Source: CAYRES01 sp964423425 | GTDB lineage: Bacteria > Actinomycetota > Thermoleophilia > RBG-16-64-13 | Direction: 5' to 3' | Assembly (NCBI GenBank): GCA_964423425.1 | Contig: CAYRES010000002.1 | Coordinates: 124,001-188,000 of the forward strand | DNA: 64,000 nt | Part shown: positions 17,792 through 27,638 of the stretch, one piece after another | Layout of the letters: every line of letters begins with the position of its first letter | Position numbering within the stretch: the stretch's first letter is position 1 | Program-made: the position numbers and the translations under genes | The notes under the pieces: generated by a model | Seen by the model: the letters and a program-made list of their open reading frames with translations, nothing else | Database searches by the model: none | Told to the model about the DNA's origin: nothing

Positions 17792-20470
17792 ATGATGGGG
17801 GAAGCCAGCCGCAAGCCTCGAGGCCGCCCTTGGCGGCGCCTCCTCATGTGGCCCTTCGCTCCCCTCACCAAGTGGCGGTTGCTGGCTGCGGCTATCGACG
17901 TGTTCGTCATACTCTTGGCCTACTACTTGGCGCTCGCCCTCCGTTTCGATGCGCAGATTCCCCGTCAGTATGCGGTCTTTGGCTCCAGTTTCTGGATCTT
18001 CGCCGCCTTTGCGGTGGTGGTGCATATCGGCGTCAACCGCTTCTTCCGTGTCTACCGGATAGTCGCGCGCTATGTGGGCCTGGTGCAGGCCCTGTGGATT
18101 GTGCAGGCCACACTTGTCTCCATCCCCGTGTTGCTGGCCGTCTCCGCCCTCTGGCCGGGGTCGGGCAGGCTCATGCCCCTCACGGTGATACTCATCGGCG
18201 GTGTGGCCGCGGGGATGGGCATGGTGGCACTTCGCTTCTACAGCCGTATCCTCCAAGTGCGCAGTCTGGCCAACGTGTCGCCGGAGAAGAGAATGCTCAT
18301 CGTGGGGGCGGGGCAGGCGGCGGAGATGATACTGCGGGAGATCGACAGGAATCGACAGTTGGGTGTCCACGTGGTGGGGCTGGTGGACGACAACCCTGAC
18401 CTCCATCAGATGCGCATTCACAACCATCCGGTCTTGGGGGCCATCGCCGACACGGCGCGCCTGGCCGGAGAGTCGGACGCTTCGGAGATTCTCCTTGCCA
18501 TTCCCTCCGCCACCTCCGAACAGGTGGAGAGAATCTACGGAAAGGTGAAGGAAGCCGGTCTGCCCCTGCACACGCTCCCCTTCATGAGCGACATCATCGA
18601 CGGGAGGGTCACGCTGGCCGACGTGCGCACGCTCGATATCGAGGACCTTCTCGGCCGTCCCCCGGTCGAGACCGACGTGGACTCTCTCTCCGGCCTCTTC
18701 GAGGGCGTCACGGTCATGGTGACCGGCGCCGCGGGCTCCATCGGCTCGGAGATCTGCCGGCAGGTAACGACGTTCCGTCCCCGGCTGATCCTCATGGTGG
18801 ACAGGGACGAATCCGCCCTCTACGAGCTCCACGAGGAGCTTCGATCCCGCGGCTTCTCGGCCTACCGGCTCGCTCCCTCCTCGATTCTCGACCGCCGCAA
18901 GATGGAGAAGCTCATCCGCGAACACCGGCCGCACGTGGTGTTCCACGCCGCCGCCTTCAAGCATGTTCCCCTCATGGAGCTCGCCCCGGATGAAGCGGTA
19001 CTGAACAACATCACGGGCACACAGATCATCGCCGATTTGAGCGGCCGCTTGGGAGTGGAGCGGTTCGTGAACATATCCACCGACAAGGCGGTCGACCCGG
19101 TGAGTGTGATGGGTGCGACCAAGCGCGCGGGTGAGTACGTGGTGCGGCACCTGTCGGAACGCCACCCTGCCACCAGGTTCGTCTCGGTCCGCTTCGGCAA
19201 CGTCCTGGGGAGCCAGGGAAGTGTCATCCCCGTCTTCCGTCGCCAGATCGAGCAGGGGGGTCCGCTCACCATCACCCACCCCGACATGACGCGTTTCTTC
19301 ATGTCCATCGGGGAGGCGGTCCAGCTCGTTCTGCAGGCGGCGGCCATGGCGGGAACCGTGCTCCTCGACTGCGAAGCAGAGTCACCCGCGGATGGATCAC
19401 CCTCCGTCGAGGGCGCAAGGCTCTCTGCAGCATTGCCCAACTACGGGGCCTTCATTCTGGAGATGGGCGGCCCGGTGAGGATTGTGGATCTCGCCCGGCG
19501 TATGATCGAGTTCGCGGCCGACGGACACGGGCCTGATATTGAGATCGAGTACACGGGCCTTCGTCCGGGGGAGAAGCTTCACGAGACACTGGTTGGGCGC
19601 GGGGAGACGACTCTCGACACCGCGCACCCCATGATCAAGATGGCCTGTGTGGTCGAGAACTCCCCGGGTAGCTATTCCGTGCCCTTCGAGGAGGGTTCCC
19701 CGCGGCTGAAGGCGGGCCCGGCTGCGACCGCACACGGGGCGGAGGCGGACGACGGGGATCGCGCGTCGGATGTGGCTGGAGCGGCCGACATCAGCGCCCT
19801 TCTTGATCCACACGGTCTGCCCCTCAACTTCGAGGAGAACCTTGCGCGTGCCGTGATGCTGGCAGAGCGCCACGCGTCCCGGCAGAGCCTCATCGAGGCG
19901 CTCATGGACATCGTGCCCTCGTACCGGCCCTTTGACTGGGGGAGCGCGGAGAGCCTTCCCGGGGTGGCGGATGCCGAGTGTGGGCAAAGCCTCCTCTCCG
20001 CCGGCAGCGCCAAGGGTGCGGATCGCACACCCGAGACCTCCAGCCACAGTGTGGTCGAGTCGAGACTGGATTGGGCGGCCCTCGTGGGCACCCGCTTGGC
20101 TCTCGAGCTGGAGCGGTCTGCGGAAGCCATTCTGATCACCGACGAGGCTTCGCGCATCAAGTATGTGAATCCCGCGTATGAGCGGCTGTTCGGGCGCACG
20201 ACGGCCGAGGTGCTGCAGCACCATGCGAGCGAGTTCATGGGAGCGGACGGTGAACATATGCGTGAGCTCATACGGGCAGGAGTCGATGCTCACGGTGCGT
20301 TCACTGCCCGGCTTCGTGCGCCCCACAAGGATGGCGTGCTCATAGACATCCAAGCCACCTTCTCCCCCCTCCGTGACCGCAGAGGCCGGGTCGTTGGCGC
20401 CGCCTGTGTGGCCGAGGCTGTTGACGGCGGCGGAAGCGCTTCCCCGGGCGAAGTCTCCTTCAAGCCCTAG
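17792..20470 (+). CDS. Membrane UDP-N-acetylhexosamine 4,6-dehydratase (WbpM/FlaA1 long form) with C-terminal PAS domain
   Basis: The 892-residue product starts with four predicted membrane helices (about residues 25-150) and a first nucleotide-binding fold (LIVGAGQAAEMIL). The catalytic SDR domain follows, with VTGAAGSIGSE. The active site has S429 (ISTDKAVDP), M440 and K444, the Ser-Met-Lys triad of WbpM/PglF-type dehydratases in which Met replaces the SDR tyrosine. After the normal end of the family (about residue 650) there is a Gly/Ala/Asp-rich region and then a PAS domain (about 770-880): AILITDEASRIKYVNPAYER and a DGVLIDIQATFSPL segment. ATG at 17792 follows GGAG by five bases. It probably makes the 4-keto-6-deoxy sugar for a cell-surface glycan. 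The PAS fusion is not usual for the family. Confidence 0.87.
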   Translation: MMGEASRKPRGRPWRRLLMWPFAPLTKWRLLAAAIDVFVILLAYYLALALRFDAQIPRQYAVFGSSFWIFAAFAVVVHIGVNRFFRVYRIVARYVGLVQALWIVQATLVSIPVLLAVSALWPGSGRLMPLTVILIGGVAAGMGMVALRFYSRILQVRSLANVSPEKRMLIVGAGQAAEMILREIDRNRQLGVHVVGLVDDNPDLHQMRIHNHPVLGAIADTARLAGESDASEILLAIPSATSEQVERIYGKVKEAGLPLHTLPFMSDIIDGRVTLADVRTLDIEDLLGRPPVETDVDSLSGLFEGVTVMVTGAAGSIGSEICRQVTTFRPRLILMVDRDESALYELHEELRSRGFSAYRLAPSSILDRRKMEKLIREHRPHVVFHAAAFKHVPLMELAPDEAVLNNITGTQIIADLSGRLGVERFVNISTDKAVDPVSVMGATKRAGEYVVRHLSERHPATRFVSVRFGNVLGSQGSVIPVFRRQIEQGGPLTITHPDMTRFFMSIGEAVQLVLQAAAMAGTVLLDCEAESPADGSPSVEGARLSAALPNYGAFILEMGGPVRIVDLARRMIEFAADGHGPDIEIEYTGLRPGEKLHETLVGRGETTLDTAHPMIKMACVVENSPGSYSVPFEEGSPRLKAGPAATAHGAEADDGDRASDVAGAADISALLDPHGLPLNFEENLARAVMLAERHASRQSLIEALMDIVPSYRPFDWGSAESLPGVADAECGQSLLSAGSAKGADRTPETSSHSVVESRLDWAALVGTRLALELERSAEAILITDEASRIKYVNPAYERLFGRTTAEVLQHHASEFMGADGEHMRELIRAGVDAHGAFTARLRAPHKDGVLIDIQATFSPLRDRRGRVVGAACVAEAVDGGGSASPGEVSFKP

Positions 20471-20661
20471 CCTTACCCGGCAGGCTCACCCGGGCCTCCC
20501 CCCGCCACTCGTGGCCGTCGCCCCACACCGGCGCAGCCGGCGTTTCCGCCCACTTCTTCACCGGAATCCGGTATTCAAAGTGATTCAGGACCGCTCCTAG
20601 TATGGAAAGGGCATTACAATGAGGTGAGTCCTGGCTGACGCAGGCGGGAGTACGCGGGGGC
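20471..20661. other. Spacer before the LuxR gene, no clear element
   Basis: About 190 bases. TAGTAT (20598-20603) and TACAAT (20615-20620) are -10-like, but neither has a good -35 partner at the right distance. No gene was seen. Confidence 0.25.
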
Positions 20662-21471
20662 ATGAAGCGGGGAATTGAGACCAGCCGGTCGGGGGGAGTG
20701 GGGCCCCAGGGACTTCGGGGGCTCGCCTCTGCTTGTGAGTCAATCATCGAGTGCAGCAGCCTGCAGCAACTCAAACAGCAATCCGCGCGGGTCATGGGCG
20801 AGATGCTGAGGGCCGACTGCGTGGTTCTGGGTCTGGTCAATCAACACACCAACCGGCCCGAGGCAGACACCATAGTCACCTGGCATGTCGAGGGGGGCTT
20901 TCTCGAGCAGTACCTTGGCTACTACTGCAGCTTCGATCCCTGCCTCAGCTTCCACGGTGAATCGGGCGATCCGGCTTACGGGCTCGCGAGTGTGATGGCC
21001 GACAGGACGCCCGAAGCACAGGAGTTCTTGTTCGACTTCCTTCGACCCCAGGGCATCGCCCGCGGAACACTTCTGTGGTCACACCGGGGTCCGCACGACC
21101 TTGCGATCACCGGGTTGTGGCGCGGTCAGGATGTGGCTGAGTTCAGCGAGACGGAGCTCGCGGCCGGGAAGGTTCTCGCCTCGGTGTTGGCGGCCGGTCT
21201 CGAGTGTTTCGCGGCCGAACTCCCCGGGGCCTGCCACGCGGGGGACGGCACCGCTCCCGTGTGCTACGAGCTCACCACGCGGGAAGAGGACGTGGCCGCC
21301 CTGGTGTGCCGGGGGCTCTCGAACAAGAAGGTGGGGATGTGTTTGCGCATGAGCGTAAACACCGTGGAGACCCATCTCAAGAGCATCTACCGCAAGTGCG
21401 GGGTCGGCAGCCGAACCGCGCTTGCCCATCGCTTGACCTATGGGGGAGGGCCGAATGCGCGCAAGGCGTGA
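20662..21471 (+). CDS. LuxR-family transcriptional regulator
   Basis: The 269-residue product has an N-terminal alpha/beta domain of about 180 residues, possibly GAF-like, and a C-terminal LuxR-type helix-turn-helix (about residues 205-262): LTTREEDVAALVCRG, then NKKVGMCLRMSVNTVETHLK. There is no receiver aspartate motif, so it is more likely ligand- than phospho-regulated. Cysteines at several sites in the N-terminal domain (ADCVVLG, YYCSFDPC) could make it redox- or metal-responsive; this is speculation. It lies 42 bases upstream of the E1 alpha gene on the same strand and is the natural candidate regulator of that operon. Confidence 0.82.
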   Translation: MKRGIETSRSGGVGPQGLRGLASACESIIECSSLQQLKQQSARVMGEMLRADCVVLGLVNQHTNRPEADTIVTWHVEGGFLEQYLGYYCSFDPCLSFHGESGDPAYGLASVMADRTPEAQEFLFDFLRPQGIARGTLLWSHRGPHDLAITGLWRGQDVAEFSETELAAGKVLASVLAAGLECFAAELPGACHAGDGTAPVCYELTTREEDVAALVCRGLSNKKVGMCLRMSVNTVETHLKSIYRKCGVGSRTALAHRLTYGGGPNARKA

Positions 21472-21513
21472 TAGGCACGGCAGCACGTAGCAGCCGCAAT
21501 GAAGGAAGGGAGG

Positions 21514-22500
21514 ATGGCTTTGGCAGCCCAAGTGACAGTTGACAACGACACCCTACTCGCGCTGTACCGCAAGATGGTGACCACGCGGGAGGCGGAGCAG
21601 ATCTGGGCCGACATGCTGGAGAAGAAGGAATTCTATCTCATGGGGCATTTCGGTACTGGGCAGGAGGCAGTGGGAGTGGGCGTGGGGCACGCGCTTCTGC
21701 CCACCGACTACCTCTTCCCCACCCATCGCGGCATCGCCGAGTTCGTGGGCAAGGGCATGACACAGAACGACATCTGGGCCGAATACTACACGAAGGCTGA
21801 AGGCCCGGCCCGGGGAAAGGGAGGCCTCCATCTCTCCCAGTATGAGGCGGGGCTCATCGGATTGGTGGGCAGCCTGGGCGCCGACTACTCGATCGCAGCC
21901 GGGGCGGCACTGTCGGCCAAGCTCAGAGGTTCAGGCCAGGTGGTGGTGATCGGTTTCGGGGAAGGCACCTCCAGCCAGGCCGACTTCGGCTCCACGCTGA
22001 ACATCGCCGCCCTCTTCAAGCTCCCCCTCATCTTCGCCATGACCAACAACGAATGGTGCGAACTCGGGCACTACAGCGGTCATGTGTGCACTGAACACGT
22101 GGCTCCCCGGGCCGAAGGGTACGGCATCCCCTGGAAGATCGCCGACGGCAATGACGTGGCGACTGTCTATCAGACCACCAAGGAGGCGGTGGAGCAGGTG
22201 CGGGCCGGTGGCGGTCCCTGTTTCCTCGAGTTCAAGAGCTACCGGGTCGCTCCACACTACTCGGGCGACGACGGCGCGTACATGTGTGTGGAGGACGTGT
22301 GTGCCTGGCAGGAGCGCGACCCCATCGCGCGGTGTGAGGCGCAGCTCAAGGAGAGTGGTGTGGCTACCGCCGACGATCTCGATTCCATCAAGGGAGAGGT
22401 GCGGGAGGAGATCCACGTCGCCATCGAGCGGGCGCGGTCGTTGCCCGATGTCACCTACGAGCAGATGGTATCCGGTGTGTTCTTCGAGGAGGTGAAGTAG
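21514..22500 (+). CDS. Thiamine-dependent 2-oxoacid/acetoin dehydrogenase E1, alpha subunit
   Basis: The 328-residue product matches E1 alpha of pyruvate- or acetoin-type dehydrogenases. The thiamine diphosphate motif runs from G149-E150-G151 to N178-N179, the spacing of the GDGx(26)NN rule with Glu in place of Asp. FPTHRGIAEFVGKG and RGKGGLHLSQ are typical. E1 alpha and beta form a heterotetramer that decarboxylates a 2-oxoacid or cleaves acetoin. ATG at 21514 follows AAGGAAGG. The beta gene starts two bases after the stop. No E2 or E3 gene is near, which is unusual. Pyruvate, acetoin and branched 2-oxoacids cannot be told apart by eye. Confidence 0.9.
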   Translation: MALAAQVTVDNDTLLALYRKMVTTREAEQIWADMLEKKEFYLMGHFGTGQEAVGVGVGHALLPTDYLFPTHRGIAEFVGKGMTQNDIWAEYYTKAEGPARGKGGLHLSQYEAGLIGLVGSLGADYSIAAGAALSAKLRGSGQVVVIGFGEGTSSQADFGSTLNIAALFKLPLIFAMTNNEWCELGHYSGHVCTEHVAPRAEGYGIPWKIADGNDVATVYQTTKEAVEQVRAGGGPCFLEFKSYRVAPHYSGDDGAYMCVEDVCAWQERDPIARCEAQLKESGVATADDLDSIKGEVREEIHVAIERARSLPDVTYEQMVSGVFFEEVK

Positions 22501-22502
22501 CC

Positions 22503-23471
22503 ATGGCGGAGATGCCCTACATGGCGGCGGTCAGTCGCGCCCTCGGTGAGGAGATGGCGCGGGATGACAGCGTGGTACTCGTGGGCGAAGATGTTCGTAA
22601 GAGCCTCTTCGGCAGCACCGCCGGCTTGGTCGAGCGCTTCGGCGAAGACCGTGTCATCAACACGCCCATCTGGGAGAACGGCATCGCCGGGGTGGCACTC
22701 GGCCTGGCCATCACCGGTCTCCGCCCCATCGCGGAGATCATGTTCGCCGACTTCATGTACCTGGCCATGGACGAGATCGCCAACCAGATCGCCTCATGGA
22801 CGTACATGACCGGAGGCCAGACCAAGGTACCTGTCACCATAAGGACGGCCGGCGGGGCCGGCTTCGCCCTCGGCTACAATCACAGCCAGGTCACTGAGGC
22901 CTCGTTTCTCAATCCGCCGGGGCTGAAGATCGCCGTTCCCTCCAACCCGGCAGATGTGTACGGACTGCTCAAGACGGCCGTGCGTGACGACAACCCGGTG
23001 CTGGTCTTCGAGCACAAGTTCCTCTACTTCATGCCCGGGGAGGTTCCCGACGAGGAGTTCACCGTTCCCTTCGGCCGGGCCAACATCCTCAGAGATGGCG
23101 GTGACGTCACCGTGGTGGCCTTGGGGAGTATGGTGGGTCGCGCGATGGAAGCCGCGGGCCTGCTCGCGGAAGAAGGGATATCGGCAGAGGTCATCGACCC
23201 CCGCACCATCATCCCACTCGACACCGAGACCCTCTTTGCTTCGGTGGCGAAGACGGGCAGGCTGGTCACGGTCGAGGAAGGGCGCAGGCGTGGTGGCGTG
23301 GGCTCCGAGATCGCGGCAGTGGTGGCCGAGGAGGTCTTCGGGTCTCTCCGAGCCCCCGTGGTGAGAGTGGCGGCGCCGGACATCCCGGTACCTCCCGGTC
23401 CGGCGGCGGAGGGCATGTACGTACCCTCGGCGGAGCGGATCGCCCAAGCCGTCCGCGCGCTCGTCCGGTAG
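22503..23471 (+). CDS. Thiamine-dependent 2-oxoacid/acetoin dehydrogenase E1, beta subunit
   Basis: The 322-residue product is a full-length transketolase-like E1 beta: GEDVRKSLFGSTAGLVERFG, NTPIWENGIAGVALGLAITG, RPIAEIMFADF, and the C-terminal domain with VVALGSMVGRAMEAA and VEEGRRRGG. It pairs with the alpha subunit to build the thiamine site. Spacing to the alpha stop is two bases, with GGAGG inside the alpha 3' end serving as ribosome site. The next gene encodes aldehyde:ferredoxin oxidoreductase rather than E2, so the acyl group may be handed on as a free aldehyde (inference). Confidence 0.91.
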   Translation: MAEMPYMAAVSRALGEEMARDDSVVLVGEDVRKSLFGSTAGLVERFGEDRVINTPIWENGIAGVALGLAITGLRPIAEIMFADFMYLAMDEIANQIASWTYMTGGQTKVPVTIRTAGGAGFALGYNHSQVTEASFLNPPGLKIAVPSNPADVYGLLKTAVRDDNPVLVFEHKFLYFMPGEVPDEEFTVPFGRANILRDGGDVTVVALGSMVGRAMEAAGLLAEEGISAEVIDPRTIIPLDTETLFASVAKTGRLVTVEEGRRRGGVGSEIAAVVAEEVFGSLRAPVVRVAAPDIPVPPGPAAEGMYVPSAERIAQAVRALVR

Positions 23472-23504
23472 GCCGTCCGACGCCGGTATGAGGAGGTATA
23501 CGTG

Positions 23505-25211
23505 ATGACACAGATTCTCAGAGTCGACTTGGACGCCGGGGAGTGCCGCTTCGAGGAGTTGGTGGATCCGCTTCTCGGTGGGCACGCGCTCACGGCCAAG
23601 GTGGTCTCCGATGAAGTTCCACCCGAGGCGGATCCATTGGGGCCCGAAAACGTCTTCGTGATCGCCGCAGGGGTGCTGGCCGGCACGGCGGTACCAAACA
23701 CCGGCCGCCTCTCAGTGGGATGCAAGAGCCCACTCACCGGAGGCACAAAGGAGGCAAACAGCGGCGGCTCGGTGGCGCGCAAACTCGCGCGCCTCGGGGT
23801 GCGGGGCATCGTGGTGACGGGCAAAGCGGCCGGTCCCACCATGCTTGAGGTGGACGCTGCCGGTGCCCGGCTCAAGGCCTGCCCGGAACTCGCCGGCAAA
23901 GGCACGGCGGCGGTCATCGGTGAACTGCGAACGGCATATGGAGAAGACGGAGGAGTCGTCTGCATCGGTCCTGCCGGCGAGAAGATGCTGAAGACAGCCG
24001 CCGTCATCGTCACCACCCCCGATTTCTATCCCCGCACTGCCTCACGCGGCGGCGTGGGAGCGGTGATGGGCTCCAAGAACCTCAAGGCAGTGGTGGTGAA
24101 CGACAAGGGTGCCCCCGGTCTTGCCCCCGCCGAGCCCGAAGGCCTGCGTGAGGCGGCTGCAGCTATCTCTGAGGGCATTCGCTCTCACCCGGCGATGGGA
24201 GGCTTGGAAGCGCTGGGGTCGGCCATGCTGGTGAACATGGCGAACGGTCTGGGTTGTCTGGCCACGAGGAACTTCGCGGCCGGGCAGTTCGAGGGCACAG
24301 AGGCCATAAGCGGAGAAACCCTGGCCGGCGTTCTGGCTGAGCGTGCCAATACCCAGGCCCAGCACCGCTGCATGGCAGGTTGTGTGGTCAACTGCTCCCA
24401 GGTGTACACGGACGCCGAGGGCCGGTACGTAACCTCGGGTTTGGAGTATGAGACGCTGGGGCTCCTGGGCTCGAACTGTCTCATCAGCGACCTTGACGCC
24501 ATTGCCCGCATGAATGCTCTCTGCGATGATCTCGGCCTCGATACCATGGAGATCGGCGCGGCGGTGGCCGTGGCGATGGAGGCAGGCCGGCTCTCCTGGG
24601 GCGACGCCCAGGCTGCTTACGACACCATCGCCGGCATCGCCACGGGCGACGAGTTCAGCATGTTGATCGCGGAAGGCACCCTGGCCACTGGTAAGGCGCT
24701 CGGCGTGGAGCGCATCCCGGTGGTGAAGGGCCAGAGCCTTGCCGTGTGGGATCCGCGGTTTCTCAAGGGTACCGGCTGCACGTACGCAACGTCTCCCCAA
24801 GGGGCCGACCACACCGCCGGCAACGCCATTCCCAACCCCGGCAATCCCGACTACGACACCACCAATCCCGATCAGCAGCCGCCCATGTCCCAGTTCCTGC
24901 AGGCCTGGTTTGCCGGTATCGACTCGCTGGGATTCTGTCTGTTCCCCAGTCTCGCCATGCTGGACATGCCGCAGCTGTGGGAGAAGTTCGCCGTGGCGGT
25001 GGAGGCGCTCACCGGGGAGAAGGTTGAGTATGAGAACTTCATCCCCACTCTCGGGATGGGTGTGCTTCGGGGTGAGCTGGCCTTCAACTGCGCCGCCGGG
25101 TTCACTCGCGAGGACGACAGGCTGCCGGAGTTCTTGACGAAGGAGCCGCTCCCACCCTCCGGCCAGGTCTTCGACGTGCCCGATGCGGCCCTCGACGGCA
25201 TCTTTGCCTGA
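23505..25211 (+). CDS. Aldehyde:ferredoxin oxidoreductase (tungsten/molybdenum bis-pterin enzyme)
   Basis: The 568-residue product covers all three AOR domains. The family reaction is oxidation of an aldehyde to the acid with reduction of ferredoxin, using a W- or Mo-bis-pterin and one 4Fe-4S cluster. The N-terminal pterin-binding domain shows NTGRLSVGCKSPLTGGTKEA. Likely cluster ligands are C289, C293 and C297 (CMAGCVVNC, spacing x3/x3 rather than the x2/x3 of the Pyrococcus enzyme) and C478 (LGFCLFP). ATG at 23505 is eight bases after AGGAGG; GTG at 23502 is the alternative. It lies 33 bases after E1 beta and upstream of a MoaD-like gene. The substrate class is not known. Confidence 0.9.
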   Translation: MTQILRVDLDAGECRFEELVDPLLGGHALTAKVVSDEVPPEADPLGPENVFVIAAGVLAGTAVPNTGRLSVGCKSPLTGGTKEANSGGSVARKLARLGVRGIVVTGKAAGPTMLEVDAAGARLKACPELAGKGTAAVIGELRTAYGEDGGVVCIGPAGEKMLKTAAVIVTTPDFYPRTASRGGVGAVMGSKNLKAVVVNDKGAPGLAPAEPEGLREAAAAISEGIRSHPAMGGLEALGSAMLVNMANGLGCLATRNFAAGQFEGTEAISGETLAGVLAERANTQAQHRCMAGCVVNCSQVYTDAEGRYVTSGLEYETLGLLGSNCLISDLDAIARMNALCDDLGLDTMEIGAAVAVAMEAGRLSWGDAQAAYDTIAGIATGDEFSMLIAEGTLATGKALGVERIPVVKGQSLAVWDPRFLKGTGCTYATSPQGADHTAGNAIPNPGNPDYDTTNPDQQPPMSQFLQAWFAGIDSLGFCLFPSLAMLDMPQLWEKFAVAVEALTGEKVEYENFIPTLGMGVLRGELAFNCAAGFTREDDRLPEFLTKEPLPPSGQVFDVPDAALDGIFA

Positions 25212-25247
25212 GGGTCGAGGGAGGTGTAGCAGTAGAGCTATGGGGTA

Positions 25248-25276
25248 GCGCCCGCCCTCAGATGTCCGGCGGGCGC
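25248..25276 (+). terminator. Hairpin between the AOR and MoaD-like genes
   Basis: GCGCCCGCC (25248-25256) and GGCGGGCGC (25268-25276) form a perfect 9-bp stem with an 11-base loop. There is no T tract. It may limit read-through into the MoaD-like gene or stabilise the AOR transcript end. Confidence 0.5.
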
Positions 25277-25308
25277 CACCTCCAAAACGTGTATAGGAGC
25301 CGGCCCGG

Positions 25309-25539
25309 GTGATCAGCGTGAGACTTCTCAATATCCTCATAGGCAGGTCGCGTCGCAAGGTGCCCTTCTATGAGGTTCGCGCCGCTCCTGGTCTCACGGT
25401 GAGCGACGTGATAGCCGATGCAGGCCTCGAGGAGAAGTGGGTGCAGATCGTGCTCGTCAACGGAACCCAGGCGTACTACGTGACCGAGCTGGCCGACGGG
25501 GACTCCGTGGTTCTGGCTGCTGCGCTCGCGGGAGGTTGA
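25309..25539 (+). CDS. MoaD/ThiS-family ubiquitin-like sulfur carrier
   Basis: The 76-residue product has a beta-grasp pattern and ends in ALAGG, the C-terminal Gly-Gly needed for thiocarboxylate formation. LTVSDVIADAGL and DGDSVVLAAALAGG match the family. Its position directly after the AOR gene suggests a role in building the tungsten or molybdenum pterin cofactor (MoaD-like), rather than thiamine synthesis, although the operon also contains a thiamine enzyme. GTG at 25309 lies nine bases after AGGAG. It would need a MoeB/ThiF-type activating enzyme, which is not in this window. Confidence 0.8.
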   Translation: MISVRLLNILIGRSRRKVPFYEVRAAPGLTVSDVIADAGLEEKWVQIVLVNGTQAYYVTELADGDSVVLAAALAGG

Positions 25540-25593
25540 TTCGTCGGATGAGGTCCAGGCTCGAGGGAGGCGCCAGAAGTCCGGAGGCCTGCC

Positions 25594-25683
25594 CTAGAGC
25601 GAGAGCAGGGAACCCACCAGTGTCGCGGTGAGGACCACTGCGAGGGCGGTGAGTGCCCAGAGTTCCATCTTTGCTACCCGCAC
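25594..25683 (-). CDS. 29-residue single-span membrane peptide
   Basis: A very short frame starts at GTG 25683, preceded by AAGGAAGGAGAGGGACAC, a strong purine-rich ribosome site. The peptide begins MRVAKMELW and continues as one hydrophobic segment of about 20 residues ending at SLLSL, with positive charges only at the N-terminus. That suits a small membrane protein with its N-terminus inside. ATG at 25668 is an internal start. It lies about 245 bases downstream of tyrosine phenol-lyase on the same strand, beyond a hairpin. I do not know its partner; a transporter or respiratory subunit would be typical for such peptides. Confidence 0.5.
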   Translation of the reverse strand: MRVAKMELWALTALAVVLTATLVGSLLSL

Positions 25684-25710
25684 GTGTCCCTCTCCTTCCT
25701 TCCGGCGTTG

Positions 25711-25765
25711 CCCGTCTCTCTGCCGCCCGTCTCTCTGCCGCCCGTCTCTCTGCCGCCCGTCTCCG
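25711..25765. repeat. Three perfect 15-bp tandem repeats plus a partial copy
   Basis: CCCGTCTCTCTGCCG is repeated head-to-tail at 25711-25725, 25726-25740 and 25741-25755, followed by a 10-base diverged start of a fourth copy. It lies between the small peptide start and the tyrosine phenol-lyase terminator. No gene uses it. Confidence 0.9.
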
Positions 25766-25870
25766 ATATCGCCCGTCTTCGCCTGCCTGAGGTGGGCGGG
25801 TTCTCCGCGTGCGGCCGACAGGATGCCGTCTTCTTCGACACGGAGAGGGACGGGCCCTGCCTTGAAGACG

Positions 25871-25901
25871 GAGACGCCCGGAGGTCCCCTCCGGGCGTCT
25901 C
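25871..25901 (-). terminator. Terminator hairpin of tyrosine phenol-lyase
   Basis: Perfect 14-bp stem GAGACGCCCGGAGG (25871-25884) with CCTCCGGGCGTCTC (25888-25901) and a 3-base loop, 26 bases past the stop codon. There is no strong U tract on the minus strand. Confidence 0.75.
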
Positions 25902-25926
25902 GGCACGCGGGCTGTATGTGCGGCGG

Positions 25927-27366
<1,440 letters not shown>

Positions 27367-27638
27367 TTACGTTCATTTCCGTTCCTCCAGCCGCGCTGAC
27401 CACGCCCGGAAGCCAAGAATGAGCCGATGATACCCCTTGTGTCCTGCGCCTACGCCTCGGTGGCCGCTGCCTCCCCCGCCCCCCGGACGCCTCCTCGGGA
27501 ATATGGACTACAGGCGTCTCGAAAGGGGTAGATATGGGAAAGTGAATGGGGGGACTGGGTGGGCAGGCGGAGGGTTCAGTGGGTCGGCGGCCGTGTCGGC
27601 GGGCTCTCTGGCCTTCGCGGAGACGGGAAACGGAGACG

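Noticed and set aside
25711..25765. CRISPR array
   Set aside because: The repeats are contiguous 15-mers without spacers and no cas gene is near.
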